Shown here: positions 9,745-18,979 of the stretch, piece by piece
Position numbering within the stretch: the stretch's first letter is position 1
How the letters are laid out: every line of letters starts with the position of its first letter
Source of the DNA: JAIYDJ01 sp031400505
Lineage (GTDB): Bacteria > Pseudomonadota > Alphaproteobacteria > Rhodobacterales > Rhodobacteraceae
Assembly (NCBI GenBank): GCA_031400505.1
Contig: JANNPZ010000026.1
Location: 1-64,000, forward strand
DNA length: 64,000 bases
Reading direction: 5' to 3'
Notes under the pieces: generated by a model
What the model saw: only the letters and a program-made list of their open reading frames with translations
What the model was told of the DNA's origin: nothing
Database searches by the model: none
Made by a program: the position numbers and the translations under genes

Positions 9745-9773
9745 GGGCTGCCGGGCCAACGCCCGTGCAGCCC
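9745..9773. terminator. Strong hairpin after coxM, between convergent genes
   Basis: GGGCTGC-CGGGC, loop CAAC, GCCCG-T-GCAGCCC. This is a 12-bp GC-rich stem with a single bulged T, starting 13 bp after the coxM stop. There is no U-tract, so it may act as a bidirectional end or a stability hairpin rather than a canonical intrinsic terminator. The HNH gene converges on it from the other side. Confidence 0.5.
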
Positions 9774-9931
9774 AGTACCTGAACGGGCCGCTTGCATGTG
9801 GGTGGCCATCGCACGTGGGCCATCCGACATGACCATCCGTTTTGTGCGGCACAGTCAGCCCAGACCCCGGATCGTACCCGGATCGCGAAAAACACTGTAG
9901 ATGCCTTGTGGCGGATACCGGCCTTGCCCGA

Positions 9932-10516
9932 TCAGGCCTCCAGCTCGGAATCCCAATAGAGATAGTCCATCCAGCTGTCGTGCAGGTAGTTTGGCGGGAA
10001 ACGCCGACCGTGGGCCTGCATCTCTTCCGCGGTCGGTTGACGCGGCTTCTTGGCCAGTTGCATGCCCGACTGCCGCAACGTGGCGGATCCTTTGCGCAAA
10101 TTGCACGGGCTGCACGCAGCGACCACGTTTTCCCAGCTGGTGATCCCGCCGCGCGAGCGTGGCAGCACATGGTCAAATGTCAGATCGCCCTTTGCGCTGC
10201 AATACTGGCAGCAGAATTCGTCCCGCAGAAAAAGATTGAAGCGTGTGAATGCCACACGCTTCTGCGGTTTTACATATTCCTTCAGCACGACGACTGAAGG
10301 TATTCGGAACGTCTGGCGCTGGCTGTGAACCACATCGTCATATTCGGCAACGATGGTCACCCGGTGAAGGAACGCCGCCTTGATCGCCTCTTGCCAGGGC
10401 CACAGCGACAACGGGTAATAGCTGAGCGGGCGATAGTCAGCGTTCAGCACCAAAGCGGGATGGTGCTTCAGCGCGGCAGGGTCGCGCACGAACTGGGTCC
10501 TGAAATCACCGTCCAT
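9932..10516 (-). CDS. HNH endonuclease family protein
   Basis: The 194-aa HNH protein has a C-terminal zinc-ribbon HNH core: CQYC at 103-106, DH at 115-116 (FDHVLPRSRGG), Asn130, and CSPC at 135-138. Proteins of this length, with the N-terminal LVLNADYRPLSYYPLSLW motif, are stand-alone HNH nucleases found widely in Alphaproteobacteria as housekeeping genes; the cellular role is not established. The start MDGDFRTQFV at 10516 fits the family; an upstream in-frame extension to 10585 looks like promoter region. No methyltransferase or phage gene is adjacent, so a restriction or phage origin is not indicated. Confidence 0.88.
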   Translation of the reverse strand: MDGDFRTQFVRDPAALKHHPALVLNADYRPLSYYPLSLWPWQEAIKAAFLHRVTIVAEYDDVVHSQRQTFRIPSVVVLKEYVKPQKRVAFTRFNLFLRDEFCCQYCSAKGDLTFDHVLPRSRGGITSWENVVAACSPCNLRKGSATLRQSGMQLAKKPRQPTAEEMQAHGRRFPPNYLHDSWMDYLYWDSELEA

Positions 10517-10873
10517 CGTCAAAGACTCCGTCGCATCCTTACTTGCCGCCCGGCATGAAGACGGCACATTCCGTCTTGCTGCCAACCACTATATCTGGCG
10601 CATCTTGCAGAACAAGCCCCCCCATTTGTAGTGGAAAGCCGCATCTTGTGCACTGCTAAGGGTTTTGACACGCGGAGATGACGGCAAAATGACAATCTGG
10701 TTTTGCTGGCATTCGACGCAAGCAGCACCTTTTCCCGGGCTGGCAGGCAGACATCGAAAACCCCAATGACCGACCTGCGCGCGCTGCGGCAGGTTTCCGC
10801 CAGACGCGGCGGGGCATGGTTTCTTCACGGCGGCCAAGCGACTATCAGTGGGGCAGAGGAAAAAGGAAGTTCG
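10517..10873. other. 357-bp divergent intergenic region
   Basis: This region lies between the HNH gene (-) and the lipoprotein gene (+). Besides the minus-strand promoter candidate there is a TTGACA at 10665-10670 pointing to the lipoprotein gene, but without a convincing -10. No coding sequence or RNA gene was recognised. Confidence 0.45.
10588..10615 (-). promoter_or_regulatory. Candidate sigma-70 promoter for the HNH gene
   Basis: On the minus strand TTGTTC (10615-10610), a 16-bp spacer and TATAGT (10593-10588) form a reasonable -35/-10 pair. The -10 lies about 70 bp upstream of the ATG at 10516. This is seen by eye only. Confidence 0.4.
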
Positions 10874-11341
10874 ATGCTCAACCGCTGTACCGCTCTGACC
10901 CTGACCGCCGCCTGCCTGTTGCTGACCGCCTGTGGTTCCCGCACGCCCGACCCTGTCGTAGCGCCGATCAACCTGCACCAAGGCGAAACGACCGAATTGC
11001 GTGCACTGGTTCAGAAATACGCAGTCATCCATGACGTGCCTGAAAGCCTGCTGCATCGGGTCATCCAGCGCGAAAGCGGTTACAACCCTACCGCGCGGAA
11101 CGGACCCTATTATGGGCTTATGCAAATTCTGCCGCGAACCGCACAAGGCATGGGATATACCGGGTCACCTTCTGGCCTGCTCGATGCCGAAACCAGCCTG
11201 ATCTACGCCGGTCGCTATCTGAAAGGCGCATGGATCGTTTCAGGCGGCGACGAGGATAAAGCGGTTACATGGTACGCAAAGGGCTACTACTACGAGGCCA
11301 AGCGGCTGGGCCTGCTCGAAGAAACCGGTCTTCGTGCCTGA
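10874..11341 (+). CDS. Lytic transglycosylase (SLT/GH23) lipoprotein
   Basis: The 155-aa protein starts with a lipoprotein signal peptide; the lipobox LLTAC places the lipidated Cys at residue 20. The mature part is a compact SLT lysozyme-like domain. The catalytic Glu67 lies in QRESGYNPTARN, followed by the family motif GLMQILPRTAQGMGY and the AGRYLKGA helix. Enzymes of this family cleave the MurNAc-GlcNAc bond of peptidoglycan, forming 1,6-anhydroMurNAc. It is short compared with most family members but keeps all core motifs. AAGGAAG precedes the ATG at 10874, which sets the start; longer in-frame starts upstream would bury the signal peptide. It is followed 20 bp later by the FkbM gene. 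Confidence 0.88.
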   Translation: MLNRCTALTLTAACLLLTACGSRTPDPVVAPINLHQGETTELRALVQKYAVIHDVPESLLHRVIQRESGYNPTARNGPYYGLMQILPRTAQGMGYTGSPSGLLDAETSLIYAGRYLKGAWIVSGGDEDKAVTWYAKGYYYEAKRLGLLEETGLRA

Positions 11342-11361
11342 CACGCGGCAGAGGGAAGATC

Positions 11362-12129
11362 ATGCAGACGCGCCAGATGAGTTATGCCGGCCAGTCCGTG
11401 GCGCTGCCCGACCTGCCCCGCTATGCCCGGTTCTACGAAAAACTCTCTGCCGGAAAGTGGGAGCCGCGCACCTTTGCGGTTCTGCAACGCAACCTGAACG
11501 CACAAACAACCTACATCGACATCGGCGCGTGGATCGGGGTCACGCCATTCTGGGCCGCAGGGCTGGCGCGACATGTCATTGCAGTAGAACCTGACCCCGC
11601 GTGCCTAGAGATTTTGCGCGCTCTGGCCCCCGGTTACCCGAACCTGACCCTTCTCGAAGGTGCCCTGTCCCCGGATCAGCAGGTCACCTTGCATGCGGTC
11701 GATGGTTTTGGCAGTTCCGAATCCTCCGTGCTCGCCATTGGCGCAGGGGCAAACCAGGCGGCACGGGGCTGGACGGCCGCAGACATCCTAAGCCATGCGA
11801 AACCGGGACAGGTTTTTGTCAAGATCGACATCGAAGGCTATGAATATCTGGTGAAATCCGAAATTGCTCGGTTTTTGTCGCCCGATCTGGTCGGCATGCA
11901 GATCGCCCTGCATCCGGCTCTCTATGCCGAAACCCTGAAAGGTCCGCATCTCTGGCGCCGTCTGCGCGCGGCCCTAATGACCCGGAGCCTCGCGCGCGTC
12001 TTTGCACATCATTTCGGAACGCCCAGGATCCACAAGCACCGCAACCTGCTGTCCTATCTCTGCTTTGGCATCATGCTGTCATCGCCACCCCAGGGCACCG
12101 ATTTCGTGTTTGAACGCGCCCGGGGCTAG
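11362..12129 (+). CDS. FkbM-family SAM-dependent methyltransferase
   Basis: This 255-aa Rossmann methyltransferase has motif I as YIDIGAWIGVTPFWAA (about residues 49-65), the acidic end of beta-2 as AVEPDP (about 75-80), and FVKIDIEGYE (about 152-161), the characteristic FkbM motif. FkbM proteins usually O-methylate sugars or small molecules; the substrate here is unknown. GAGGGAAG precedes the ATG. The gene probably shares a transcript with the upstream lipoprotein gene. Its TAG stop overlaps the stop of the convergent MttB-family gene by 4 bp, so the two genes share their last bases. Confidence 0.85.
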   Translation: MQTRQMSYAGQSVALPDLPRYARFYEKLSAGKWEPRTFAVLQRNLNAQTTYIDIGAWIGVTPFWAAGLARHVIAVEPDPACLEILRALAPGYPNLTLLEGALSPDQQVTLHAVDGFGSSESSVLAIGAGANQAARGWTAADILSHAKPGQVFVKIDIEGYEYLVKSEIARFLSPDLVGMQIALHPALYAETLKGPHLWRRLRAALMTRSLARVFAHHFGTPRIHKHRNLLSYLCFGIMLSSPPQGTDFVFERARG

Positions 12130-13658
12130 TACCACGCATCGGCCATTCCGGCCTTCTTGCGTGCCACGAAATCCTCCAACGCCTCGCGCGTGCTATGGTC
12201 GATCGGCGGGGCCACATACTCGCGCAACCGCCGCTTCCACAAGGTATTCGCCCGGCTAGCTGCATCATGTGAACCTGCTTCTTCCCATTTCTCGAACTGC
12301 TCGTTGTCCGACAAGTCGGAATCCCAGAACGCGGTTTCATAGTGCCGCATGGTATGGCTACAGCCAAAGAAGTGATTGCCGGGCCCAACCTCGGCAAAGG
12401 CATCGACCGCCAGCTGGTCGTCGTCGATCCTGACCCCGTCAAGATAGGCGTGCAAACCGCCGCACAGATCGGCGTCGAGCATGAATTTCTCGTAGGACAT
12501 GCTCAGCAATCCATCCAGAAACCCCGCCGAGTGCAGGATGAAATTGGCCCCGCAGTGAATCGCTGCAAGCATGCTCATAGTGCCTTCCATCATCGCCTGG
12601 GCATCGGGCAGTTTTGACGTGGTGAAGTTTCCCGAACAGCGCAGCGGCAGGTTCAACCGCCGCGCCAACTGTCCGATCACCATTGAGCCGATCGCCGGTT
12701 CCGGCGTCCCGAAGGTCGGGCTGCCCGACCGCAAACTCATCGACGACAGGAAGTTGCCGAAAATCACCGGCGCGCCCTTGCGCTCCAACTGGGTCAACGC
12801 GCAACCGGCCATGGTTTCCGCAAGCGACTGCACGATCCCGCCCGCATTGGTGACCGGCCCCATCGCCCCACCCAGAATGAACGGCACCACCACTGCCGCC
12901 TGCCCGGCCCGCGCATAGGCCCGCAGGCTGCGGGTCATCGTGCCATCCCAGACCAGTGGCGAATTAACGTTCACATTTCCAAGAATGACACAATGATCGT
13001 TCACAAACCCATCCCCAAACAGGACGCGGCACATCTCGATGCTGTCTTCGCTGCGCTCTTCGGCGGTGACCGACCCCATGAAGGGCCGATCCGACAGCAG
13101 CATATGCGCCAGCACCATATCCAGATGGCGCTTGTTCACCGCCACGTCCGTCGGCTCGCAGATCGTCCCGCCGGAATGGTGAAAGTTCGGGCTGGACTGC
13201 GCCAGTTTGATGAAATTGTGGAAATCGTCCAAAGTGCCAAAACGCCGCCCCCGATCAAGGTCCATCACAAAGGGGCTGCCATAGGCAGGCGAAAACACCA
13301 CCGACTTGCCACCAATCTGAACCGAATTTTCCGGGTTGCGCGCATGCTGCGTGAACGTCGCAGGGGCTGAACGCAAGATTTCGCGTAACATCCCCGGCGG
13401 AAATCTCACCGACACCCCATCAACCTGCGCCCCCGCCCGCCGCCACAGGTCAATCGCTGTCGGGTCATCGCGAAATTCGATCCCGGTTTCCGCTAGAACC
13501 CGATCCGCCGCTGCCTCGATCCGGATCAGGTTTTCCTCGCCCAACACATCATAGGTCGGGATCCCGCGCAGAATGTAGGGTCGGCCCGGCCCACCACCCT
13601 TGCCCGCCCGTTCCAACTGCCGCGCCTGCCGCCCCGATCGCACCTTGATGTCGCTCAT
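12126..13658 (-). CDS. MttB-family (trimethylamine methyltransferase-like) protein, no pyrrolysine
   Basis: The 510-aa protein belongs to the MttB superfamily (TIM-barrel corrinoid-dependent methyltransferases). True TMA methyltransferases have an in-frame UAG for pyrrolysine; this frame has none, which places it among the non-Pyl homologues. Those characterised act on quaternary amines such as glycine betaine, proline betaine or carnitine. Recognisable stretches are YGSPFVMDLDRG near 120-135, GGTICEPTDV near 160 and GPGNHFFGCSHTMRHYE near 440. The start at 13658 is preceded by AGGGGGCGAC. No cognate corrinoid protein, reductive activase or RamA gene is in the window. A copy of the dispersed palindromic element separates it from pgm upstream. 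Family is secure; substrate unknown. Confidence 0.88.
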   Translation of the reverse strand: MSDIKVRSGRQARQLERAGKGGGPGRPYILRGIPTYDVLGEENLIRIEAAADRVLAETGIEFRDDPTAIDLWRRAGAQVDGVSVRFPPGMLREILRSAPATFTQHARNPENSVQIGGKSVVFSPAYGSPFVMDLDRGRRFGTLDDFHNFIKLAQSSPNFHHSGGTICEPTDVAVNKRHLDMVLAHMLLSDRPFMGSVTAEERSEDSIEMCRVLFGDGFVNDHCVILGNVNVNSPLVWDGTMTRSLRAYARAGQAAVVVPFILGGAMGPVTNAGGIVQSLAETMAGCALTQLERKGAPVIFGNFLSSMSLRSGSPTFGTPEPAIGSMVIGQLARRLNLPLRCSGNFTTSKLPDAQAMMEGTMSMLAAIHCGANFILHSAGFLDGLLSMSYEKFMLDADLCGGLHAYLDGVRIDDDQLAVDAFAEVGPGNHFFGCSHTMRHYETAFWDSDLSDNEQFEKWEEAGSHDAASRANTLWKRRLREYVAPPIDHSTREALEDFVARKKAGMADAWY

Positions 13659-13760
13659 CGTCGCCCCCTGTCGCGTTTGCGTCAGGAGGCGCTCAATTGC
13701 GCCAAGCGTCCGCGCGAACTGCGACACATGATGGTCCAATTGCGCCGTCAGGTTTCACAT

Positions 13761-13809
13761 TGGCAAAAATATCCCACAGGGGGTCCGGGGGGTGTGAAAC
13801 CCCCCGCCT
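13761..13809 (-). repeat. Dispersed GGGATATTTT palindromic element, copy 1
   Basis: Read on the minus strand it carries GGGGGG-TTTCACA-CCCCCC, then GGACCCCCTGTGGGATATTTTT and GCCAA. It lies 11 bp after the pgm stop and upstream of the mttB-like gene. The G6/C6 arms form a hairpin followed by an A/T-rich tract, so it could end pgm transcription. Confidence 0.8.
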
Positions 13810-13819
13810 TGGCAGCGCG

Positions 13820-15448
13820 TCAAGTGATCACATCCGGTGTTGTGCGCCCGGTAAATGCCTCGATCTGCGCCAACCGGTGCGATGCCCGGATCACCGGCGC
13901 CAGTGCCTCTTGCGGATCATGCGCCAGCCCCTCCGGCCCCGGGGCATTACGTTCCAGATATAGCCGCAGCGTCGCGCCTTCGGTGCCCGTACCCGACAAC
14001 CGCAACACGATCCTGCTGCCATCGGCAAACAGGATGCGCACGCCTTGGCGCTCCGACACCGACCCATCGACCGGATCCGTGTAGCCAAAGTCATCCGCCC
14101 CGACCACCGTCATCCCCTCGATCTGCATCCCCGGCAGACCGGGCAACGAGCCGCGCAGAACGGCCATCATCGCATCGGCGCGGTCGGTCGCAATCGCCTC
14201 GAAATCGTGGCGCGAGTAATAGTTGCGCCCGAACTTCGCCCAATGCTCGGCCAGAATAGCCGCCACGGACTGCTTGCGCACGGCCAGAATGTTCAGCCAC
14301 AACAGCACCGCCCAAAGCCCGTCCTTTTCGCGCACATGGTCCGACCCGGTGCCGAAACTCTCTTCGCCGCACAGCGTCACGCGCCCTGCATCCAGCAGAT
14401 TTCCAAAGAACTTCCACCCGGTAGGCGTCTCGAAACTGGCAATCCCCAAGGCCGCAGCCACCCGGTCCACCGCCGCACTTGTCGGCATCGACCGTGCCAC
14501 CCCCTTCAGGCCCGCCGCATATCCCGGCGCCAGATGCGCATTGGCCGCCAGCACCGCCAGGCTGTCTGAAGGTGAGACATAGATGCCAGCCCCCACCACC
14601 ATGTTGCGATCCCCGTCCCCATCCGATGCCGCTCCGAAATCCGGGGCCGCCGGCCCGAACATCTCGTCCATCAACTCGGCGGCCCAGGTCGGGTTCGGAT
14701 CGGGATGCATGCCCCCGAAATCCGGCAACGGCACGGCATGCACGACCGTCCCCGCCGCGGCGCCCAGCCGCCGTTCCAGAATTTCCACCGCATAGGGCCC
14801 GGTGACCGCGTTCATGCTGTCCATCCGCATCCGAAAGCCGCCGGCAAACATCGCCCTTATCGCCGGGAAATCGAACAGCCCCTCCATCAGCGCGGCATAG
14901 TCCGCAACGGAATCGACCACATCGACCACCATGGCACCCAGGTTCACCCGACCAACCGTGCCAAGATCTACATCCTGCGCATCCAGCATCTTGTAGTCGG
15001 TGATTTCCGTGGTGCGGCGGTACATCGCGTCGGTCACGGCCTCTGGGGCGGGCCCGCCGTTCGCCATGTTGAACTTGACCCCGAAATCCTCGGTCGGCCC
15101 TCCGGGATTGTGCGAGGCGGACATGATGATCCCGCCATCCGTCTTGTGCAACCGGATCAGATGGCTTGCCGCCGGGGTCGACAGCACCGCCCCCTGCCCC
15201 ACGATCACCCGTTGCGCCCCGTTTGCCGCCGCCATGCGCAAGATCACCTGCGCCGCCCGGTCATTGAAATACCGCCCGTCACCGCCCAGCACAAAAGTCT
15301 TCCCGGTCGCACCCACCACATCAAAGATCGCCTGTACGAAATTCTCGAGGTAATGCGGCGCCATGAACACCGGGGTTTTCTTGCGAAGGCCCGAGGTGCC
15401 GGGTTTCTGCCCGGCAATCGGTGTGGTGGCGACGGTGTGAATGGTCAC
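13820..15448 (-). CDS. pgm: Alpha-D-glucose phosphate-specific phosphoglucomutase
   Basis: The 542-aa alpha-D-phosphohexomutase interconverts glucose-1-phosphate and glucose-6-phosphate, linking glycogen metabolism to central carbon metabolism. The N-terminus has PGTSGLRKK (about residues 16-24). The phosphoserine loop reads SASHNPGG (about 111-118). The metal-binding loop is DGDGDRN near 270-276. The sugar-binding loop is GEESFG near 360, and the phosphate-binding loop is RLSGTGTEGA near the C-terminus. This length and motif spacing fit the PGM1/pgm type rather than the shorter phosphomannomutase type. It starts with GTG, and the GTGA overlaps the glgX stop, indicating translational coupling. 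It is the last gene of the glycogen operon. Confidence 0.95.
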   Translation of the reverse strand: MTIHTVATTPIAGQKPGTSGLRKKTPVFMAPHYLENFVQAIFDVVGATGKTFVLGGDGRYFNDRAAQVILRMAAANGAQRVIVGQGAVLSTPAASHLIRLHKTDGGIIMSASHNPGGPTEDFGVKFNMANGGPAPEAVTDAMYRRTTEITDYKMLDAQDVDLGTVGRVNLGAMVVDVVDSVADYAALMEGLFDFPAIRAMFAGGFRMRMDSMNAVTGPYAVEILERRLGAAAGTVVHAVPLPDFGGMHPDPNPTWAAELMDEMFGPAAPDFGAASDGDGDRNMVVGAGIYVSPSDSLAVLAANAHLAPGYAAGLKGVARSMPTSAAVDRVAAALGIASFETPTGWKFFGNLLDAGRVTLCGEESFGTGSDHVREKDGLWAVLLWLNILAVRKQSVAAILAEHWAKFGRNYYSRHDFEAIATDRADAMMAVLRGSLPGLPGMQIEGMTVVGADDFGYTDPVDGSVSERQGVRILFADGSRIVLRLSGTGTEGATLRLYLERNAPGPEGLAHDPQEALAPVIRASHRLAQIEAFTGRTTPDVIT

Positions 15449-17538
15449 GGCTGATCTCCCATGGCGGAAAAAACGATTACAGACTGCGCGGGCACAATCA
15501 GCCCGGCGCGGGCGGGTTCAGAGGCGGCATCCGGGCGGGTCGTGTCAAGGACGATTTGCCACGTGGCGGGTTCGGGCAAGGCAAATGCCGTGCCTGGGCC
15601 CGCATTGAACACGGCCAGCACGGCGTCTTGCGCGTCAAGTGCGACAGATGCGGCCATGCGCAGCGTGACCCCAAGACAGCGAAATGCCGGATTGTGCCAG
15701 TCACCTGGCCCGGGTTGTCCGCCATCGGCCCGCAGCCAGACCACATCCGGCAACCCATCCCCCCGCATCCGGCCATGCAGGAACCGCCGCTGGCGCAGCA
15801 CCGGATGCGCCCGGCGCAGCGCCGCAAGCCGCGCCACAAAGGCCGCCATCGCATCGTCCCCTAACTCCCAGTCGATCCATGTCACCGCGTTGTCCTGCGC
15901 ATAGGCGTTGTTGTTGCCGCCTTGCGTGTGGCCGATCTCGTCGCCAGAAAGCAGCATCGGCGTGCCTTGCGACAGCATGAGCGTGGCCAGCAGGTTGCGC
16001 TTGCGCAGATTGCGCGCCGCCCGGATCGCCGGGTCGTCCGTCGGCCCTTCGATCCCCAGATTGTCCGAGTGATTGTCGTGGTGCCCATCGCGGTTGTCTT
16101 CGCCATTGGCCAGATTGCGCTTGACGGTAAAGCTGACAAGGTCCTGCAAGGTGAACCCGTCATGTGCCGTCAGGAAATTGACCGAACTGGTCGCCCCGCG
16201 ACCGGAATGATCGAAATTCTCGGCCGATCCCAGCAACCGCTTGGCAAGATCAGGCGCCAGCCCCGCATCCCCCCGCCAGTACCGCCGCACCCCGTCGCGA
16301 TACTTATCGTTCCATTCGGCAAAAGGATGCGGATACCCGCCTAGCTGATAGCCCCCCGGCCCCAGATCCCAAGGCTCGGCGATCAGTTTCACCCGCGTCA
16401 GCACCGGATCCTGCCGGATCGCATCAAAAAACCCACCGTTCCGGTCAAATCCATGCGCCTCGCGGCCCAATGTGCTTGCAAGGTCAAAGCGGAAGCCATC
16501 CACGTGGCAAACCTCGACCCAATACCGCAAGCTGTCCATGACCATCCGCAACACCGCAGGCTGCGTCAGATTCAGCGTGTTGCCGGTCCCCGCATCGTTC
16601 ACATAGTGCCGCCCACCCCCATGCAGGCGGTAGTAACTGCGGTTGTCCAGCCCCCGGAAACTCAAGGTCGGCCCGAACTCGTCGCCCTCGCCGGTGTGGT
16701 TATAGACCACGTCCAGAATGACCTCGATGCCCGCCTGATGCAGCCGCTTGACCATCGTGCGGAACTCATTCAGCGGCTGGCGCAACCCATAGCGCGGCTC
16801 TGGCGCAAAAAAGCCCATCGAGTTGTAGCCCCAATAGTTGCGCAACCCCCGCGCCACCAGAAACCGGTCATCAAAAAACGCGTGCACCGGCAGCAACTCC
16901 ACCGCCGTGACGCCCAATCGGCGCAGATGTTCGACAACCGGGGCCGATGCCAGCCCCAGATAGCTGCCCCTGACCGGTCGCTCTACCCCGGGATGCAGCG
17001 CCGTCATCCCCTTGACATGTGCCTCGTAAATCACCGTCTCCGACATCGGGCGCGCAGGCGGCACATCCCCTTCCCAGTCAAAGCTGGGGTCCACCACCAC
17101 AGCCTTTGGCATGGCAAAGGCGCTGTCACGGGTGTCAAACGACAGATCGGCGCGACCTGACCCGATCTTGTAGCCCATCAGCGCATCCGACCATCGCAAC
17201 CGCCCCTCCAACGCCCGTGCATAAGGGTCAAGCAACAACTTTGCGGGGTTGAACCGATGCCCTTCTTCCGGGCCGTAGGGCCCATGCGCACGCAGACCGT
17301 AAGCCTGCCCCGGCTGCATCCCCTCGACGTAAAGCGTCCAGACATCCCCATCGCGGTCGGCAAACGGAATTCGCGCCAATTCAACGCGTCCGCCGGACGA
17401 AAACAGGCACAATTCCAACGCCGTGGCATGGGCGGAAAACACCGCAAGGTTTACCCCACCACCATCCCAGGTTGCCCCCATCGGGGCACTTTGCCCCGGC
17501 CCTGCCCGCAAACCCGGCAGAATTCTTGGCAAGCTCAC
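15445..17538 (-). CDS. glgX: Glycogen debranching enzyme GlgX
   Basis: The 697-aa GH13 isoamylase-type enzyme hydrolyses alpha-1,6 branches of phosphorylase-limit glycogen. An N-terminal CBM48 domain (about residues 15-110) precedes the (beta/alpha)8 barrel. Conserved regions are DVVYNHTGEG (region I, about 275-285), GFRFDLAST with the catalytic Asp (region II, about 350), KLIAEPWD with the acid/base Glu (region III, about 385) and LTAHDGFTL (region IV, about 465). It begins with GTG, whose GTGA overlaps the glgA stop, and its own stop overlaps the pgm GTG in the same way. Length is normal. Confidence 0.95.
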   Translation of the reverse strand: MSLPRILPGLRAGPGQSAPMGATWDGGGVNLAVFSAHATALELCLFSSGGRVELARIPFADRDGDVWTLYVEGMQPGQAYGLRAHGPYGPEEGHRFNPAKLLLDPYARALEGRLRWSDALMGYKIGSGRADLSFDTRDSAFAMPKAVVVDPSFDWEGDVPPARPMSETVIYEAHVKGMTALHPGVERPVRGSYLGLASAPVVEHLRRLGVTAVELLPVHAFFDDRFLVARGLRNYWGYNSMGFFAPEPRYGLRQPLNEFRTMVKRLHQAGIEVILDVVYNHTGEGDEFGPTLSFRGLDNRSYYRLHGGGRHYVNDAGTGNTLNLTQPAVLRMVMDSLRYWVEVCHVDGFRFDLASTLGREAHGFDRNGGFFDAIRQDPVLTRVKLIAEPWDLGPGGYQLGGYPHPFAEWNDKYRDGVRRYWRGDAGLAPDLAKRLLGSAENFDHSGRGATSSVNFLTAHDGFTLQDLVSFTVKRNLANGEDNRDGHHDNHSDNLGIEGPTDDPAIRAARNLRKRNLLATLMLSQGTPMLLSGDEIGHTQGGNNNAYAQDNAVTWIDWELGDDAMAAFVARLAALRRAHPVLRQRRFLHGRMRGDGLPDVVWLRADGGQPGPGDWHNPAFRCLGVTLRMAASVALDAQDAVLAVFNAGPGTAFALPEPATWQIVLDTTRPDAASEPARAGLIVPAQSVIVFSAMGDQP

Positions 17539-18959
17539 GCGCGCAACCCGTCATATAATGCTGCATAGGCGGCTGCAGATGCCTCCCATCCGACCGGATG
17601 GCGCATGGCGTTGGACTGCACCTTTGCCCAAACCTTCGGGACGGCATATAGCTGCACCAGTTGCCGCAACGCCTGCCCGAACGCCACCGCATCCGTCGGA
17701 TGAAAACTGATGCCGGTCGCCACCCCCGCCGCCATCGCGGCAGGGCTGGCATGGATCACGGTATCAGCCAGCCCACCCACCGCCGCCACCACTGGCAACG
17801 TGCCATAAGCCAGGCCATACATCTGGGTCAGACCGCACGGCTCGAACCGGCTTGGCACCAGCACGGCATCCGCCCCGGCAAACATCAGGTGGCTTAGCTC
17901 CTCGTCATACCCAAGCCGCACCGATACCCGCCCCGGAAACCGATCGGCCAGCGCGGTCATTGCGGCCTCGCTCTCAGCGGCCCCCGAGCCGAGTACGGCA
18001 AGCCCGCCACCCGCCTCGATGAAGGCAGGGATCACCTCCGGCAGCAGATCAATCCCCTTCTGGCCGGTCAGCCGGCTGACCACAATCGCAAGTGGCCCCG
18101 GCACCTCCAACCCGAACTCGGCACAAAGTGCAGCACGATTGGCGGCCTTTCCCGCCATCTTGCCCGCGCCATACGGGATTGGCTCTGCCCGTGGCGTCCA
18201 CACCTCGGTGTCCACCCCGTTCAAGATACCGCTGACCACGCCCGCCCGGGCCGCTATCACCCCCTGCAGACCCATCCCGAACTCGGGCCGCATCAATTCC
18301 GCCACATAGGTCGGCGACACCGTGGTAATGCGGTCTGCCGTCACCAGACCGGCCTTCAAACTCGACAATCCGCCGAAATACTCCAGCGCAAAGGGGTAGA
18401 ACTGGCTCGCCGGAAGACGCAACTCGCCCAACATCCAGGCAGGTGCCCAGCCCTGAAACGCGATGTTGTGCACCGTCAGGACCGAACCGCACCCCCCGGA
18501 CCCATGATAGGCAAGATACGCCGGCGCCAACCCGGCCTGCCAGTCATGGGCATGCAGCACATCCGGCTTCCAGCCATCCATACCCTCGCGTGCCAGCCGC
18601 GCCGCCACCCAGCTCAACGCAGCAAAGCGCTGCGGATTGTCAGCCCAATCCCCGAAAGAACCCGAATAGGGCCCGCCTTCGCGATCAAAAAGATGCGGCG
18701 CATCCAGCAACAGCACCGCCACCCCGGCAACCTCACCGGCCAGAACCCGCCCCGCCCCGCCCCACAACCCGTCCTCGACCAAGACCTCTGGCCAGTCCCG
18801 GGCCATCGCGCGCAAACCTCGATAGGCAGGCAGCAGCACCCGCATCTCCCATCCCTGCCCCGCCAAGGCGCGTGGCAAGGCCCCCACAACATCCGCGAGC
18901 CCCCCCGTCTTGACCAAAGGCACGCATTCCGAAGCCACCGACAATACCCGCCCCGTCAT
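17535..18959 (-). CDS. glgA: Glycogen synthase (ADP-glucose GT5)
   Basis: The 474-aa GT5 glycosyltransferase extends alpha-1,4-glucan chains from ADP-glucose. The N-terminal KTGGLADVVGALPRAL segment (about residues 16-31) contains the ADP-glucose-binding KxGGL motif. The C-terminal Rossmann domain carries FEPCGLTQMYGLAYGTLPVV (about residues 374-393) with the conserved Glu, and GGLADT nearby. The start at 18959 gives the family N-terminus MTGRVLSVASE; an upstream frame to 19100 would run through a palindromic repeat. It follows glgC after 121 bp, the only sizeable gap in the operon. That gap holds one dispersed element and a mini-ORF that overlaps this start. Confidence 0.93.
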   Translation of the reverse strand: MTGRVLSVASECVPLVKTGGLADVVGALPRALAGQGWEMRVLLPAYRGLRAMARDWPEVLVEDGLWGGAGRVLAGEVAGVAVLLLDAPHLFDREGGPYSGSFGDWADNPQRFAALSWVAARLAREGMDGWKPDVLHAHDWQAGLAPAYLAYHGSGGCGSVLTVHNIAFQGWAPAWMLGELRLPASQFYPFALEYFGGLSSLKAGLVTADRITTVSPTYVAELMRPEFGMGLQGVIAARAGVVSGILNGVDTEVWTPRAEPIPYGAGKMAGKAANRAALCAEFGLEVPGPLAIVVSRLTGQKGIDLLPEVIPAFIEAGGGLAVLGSGAAESEAAMTALADRFPGRVSVRLGYDEELSHLMFAGADAVLVPSRFEPCGLTQMYGLAYGTLPVVAAVGGLADTVIHASPAAMAAGVATGISFHPTDAVAFGQALRQLVQLYAVPKVWAKVQSNAMRHPVGWEASAAAYAALYDGLRA

Positions 18960-18973
18960 CTCTGCCCCGTCAT
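18956..18973 (-). promoter_or_regulatory. 5-codon mini-ORF (MTGQR) coupled to the glgA start
   Basis: An ATG at 18973 opens a frame of ATG ACG GGG CAG AGA TGA. Its TGA overlaps the glgA ATG as ATGA. AAAGAGG stands five bases before this first ATG, a better Shine-Dalgarno than any directly before glgA. The 12 bases AGATGACGGGGC are duplicated, once at each ATG. It may couple or tune glgA translation, or may only be a duplicated start site. Confidence 0.4.
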
Positions 18974-18979
18974 CTTTGC

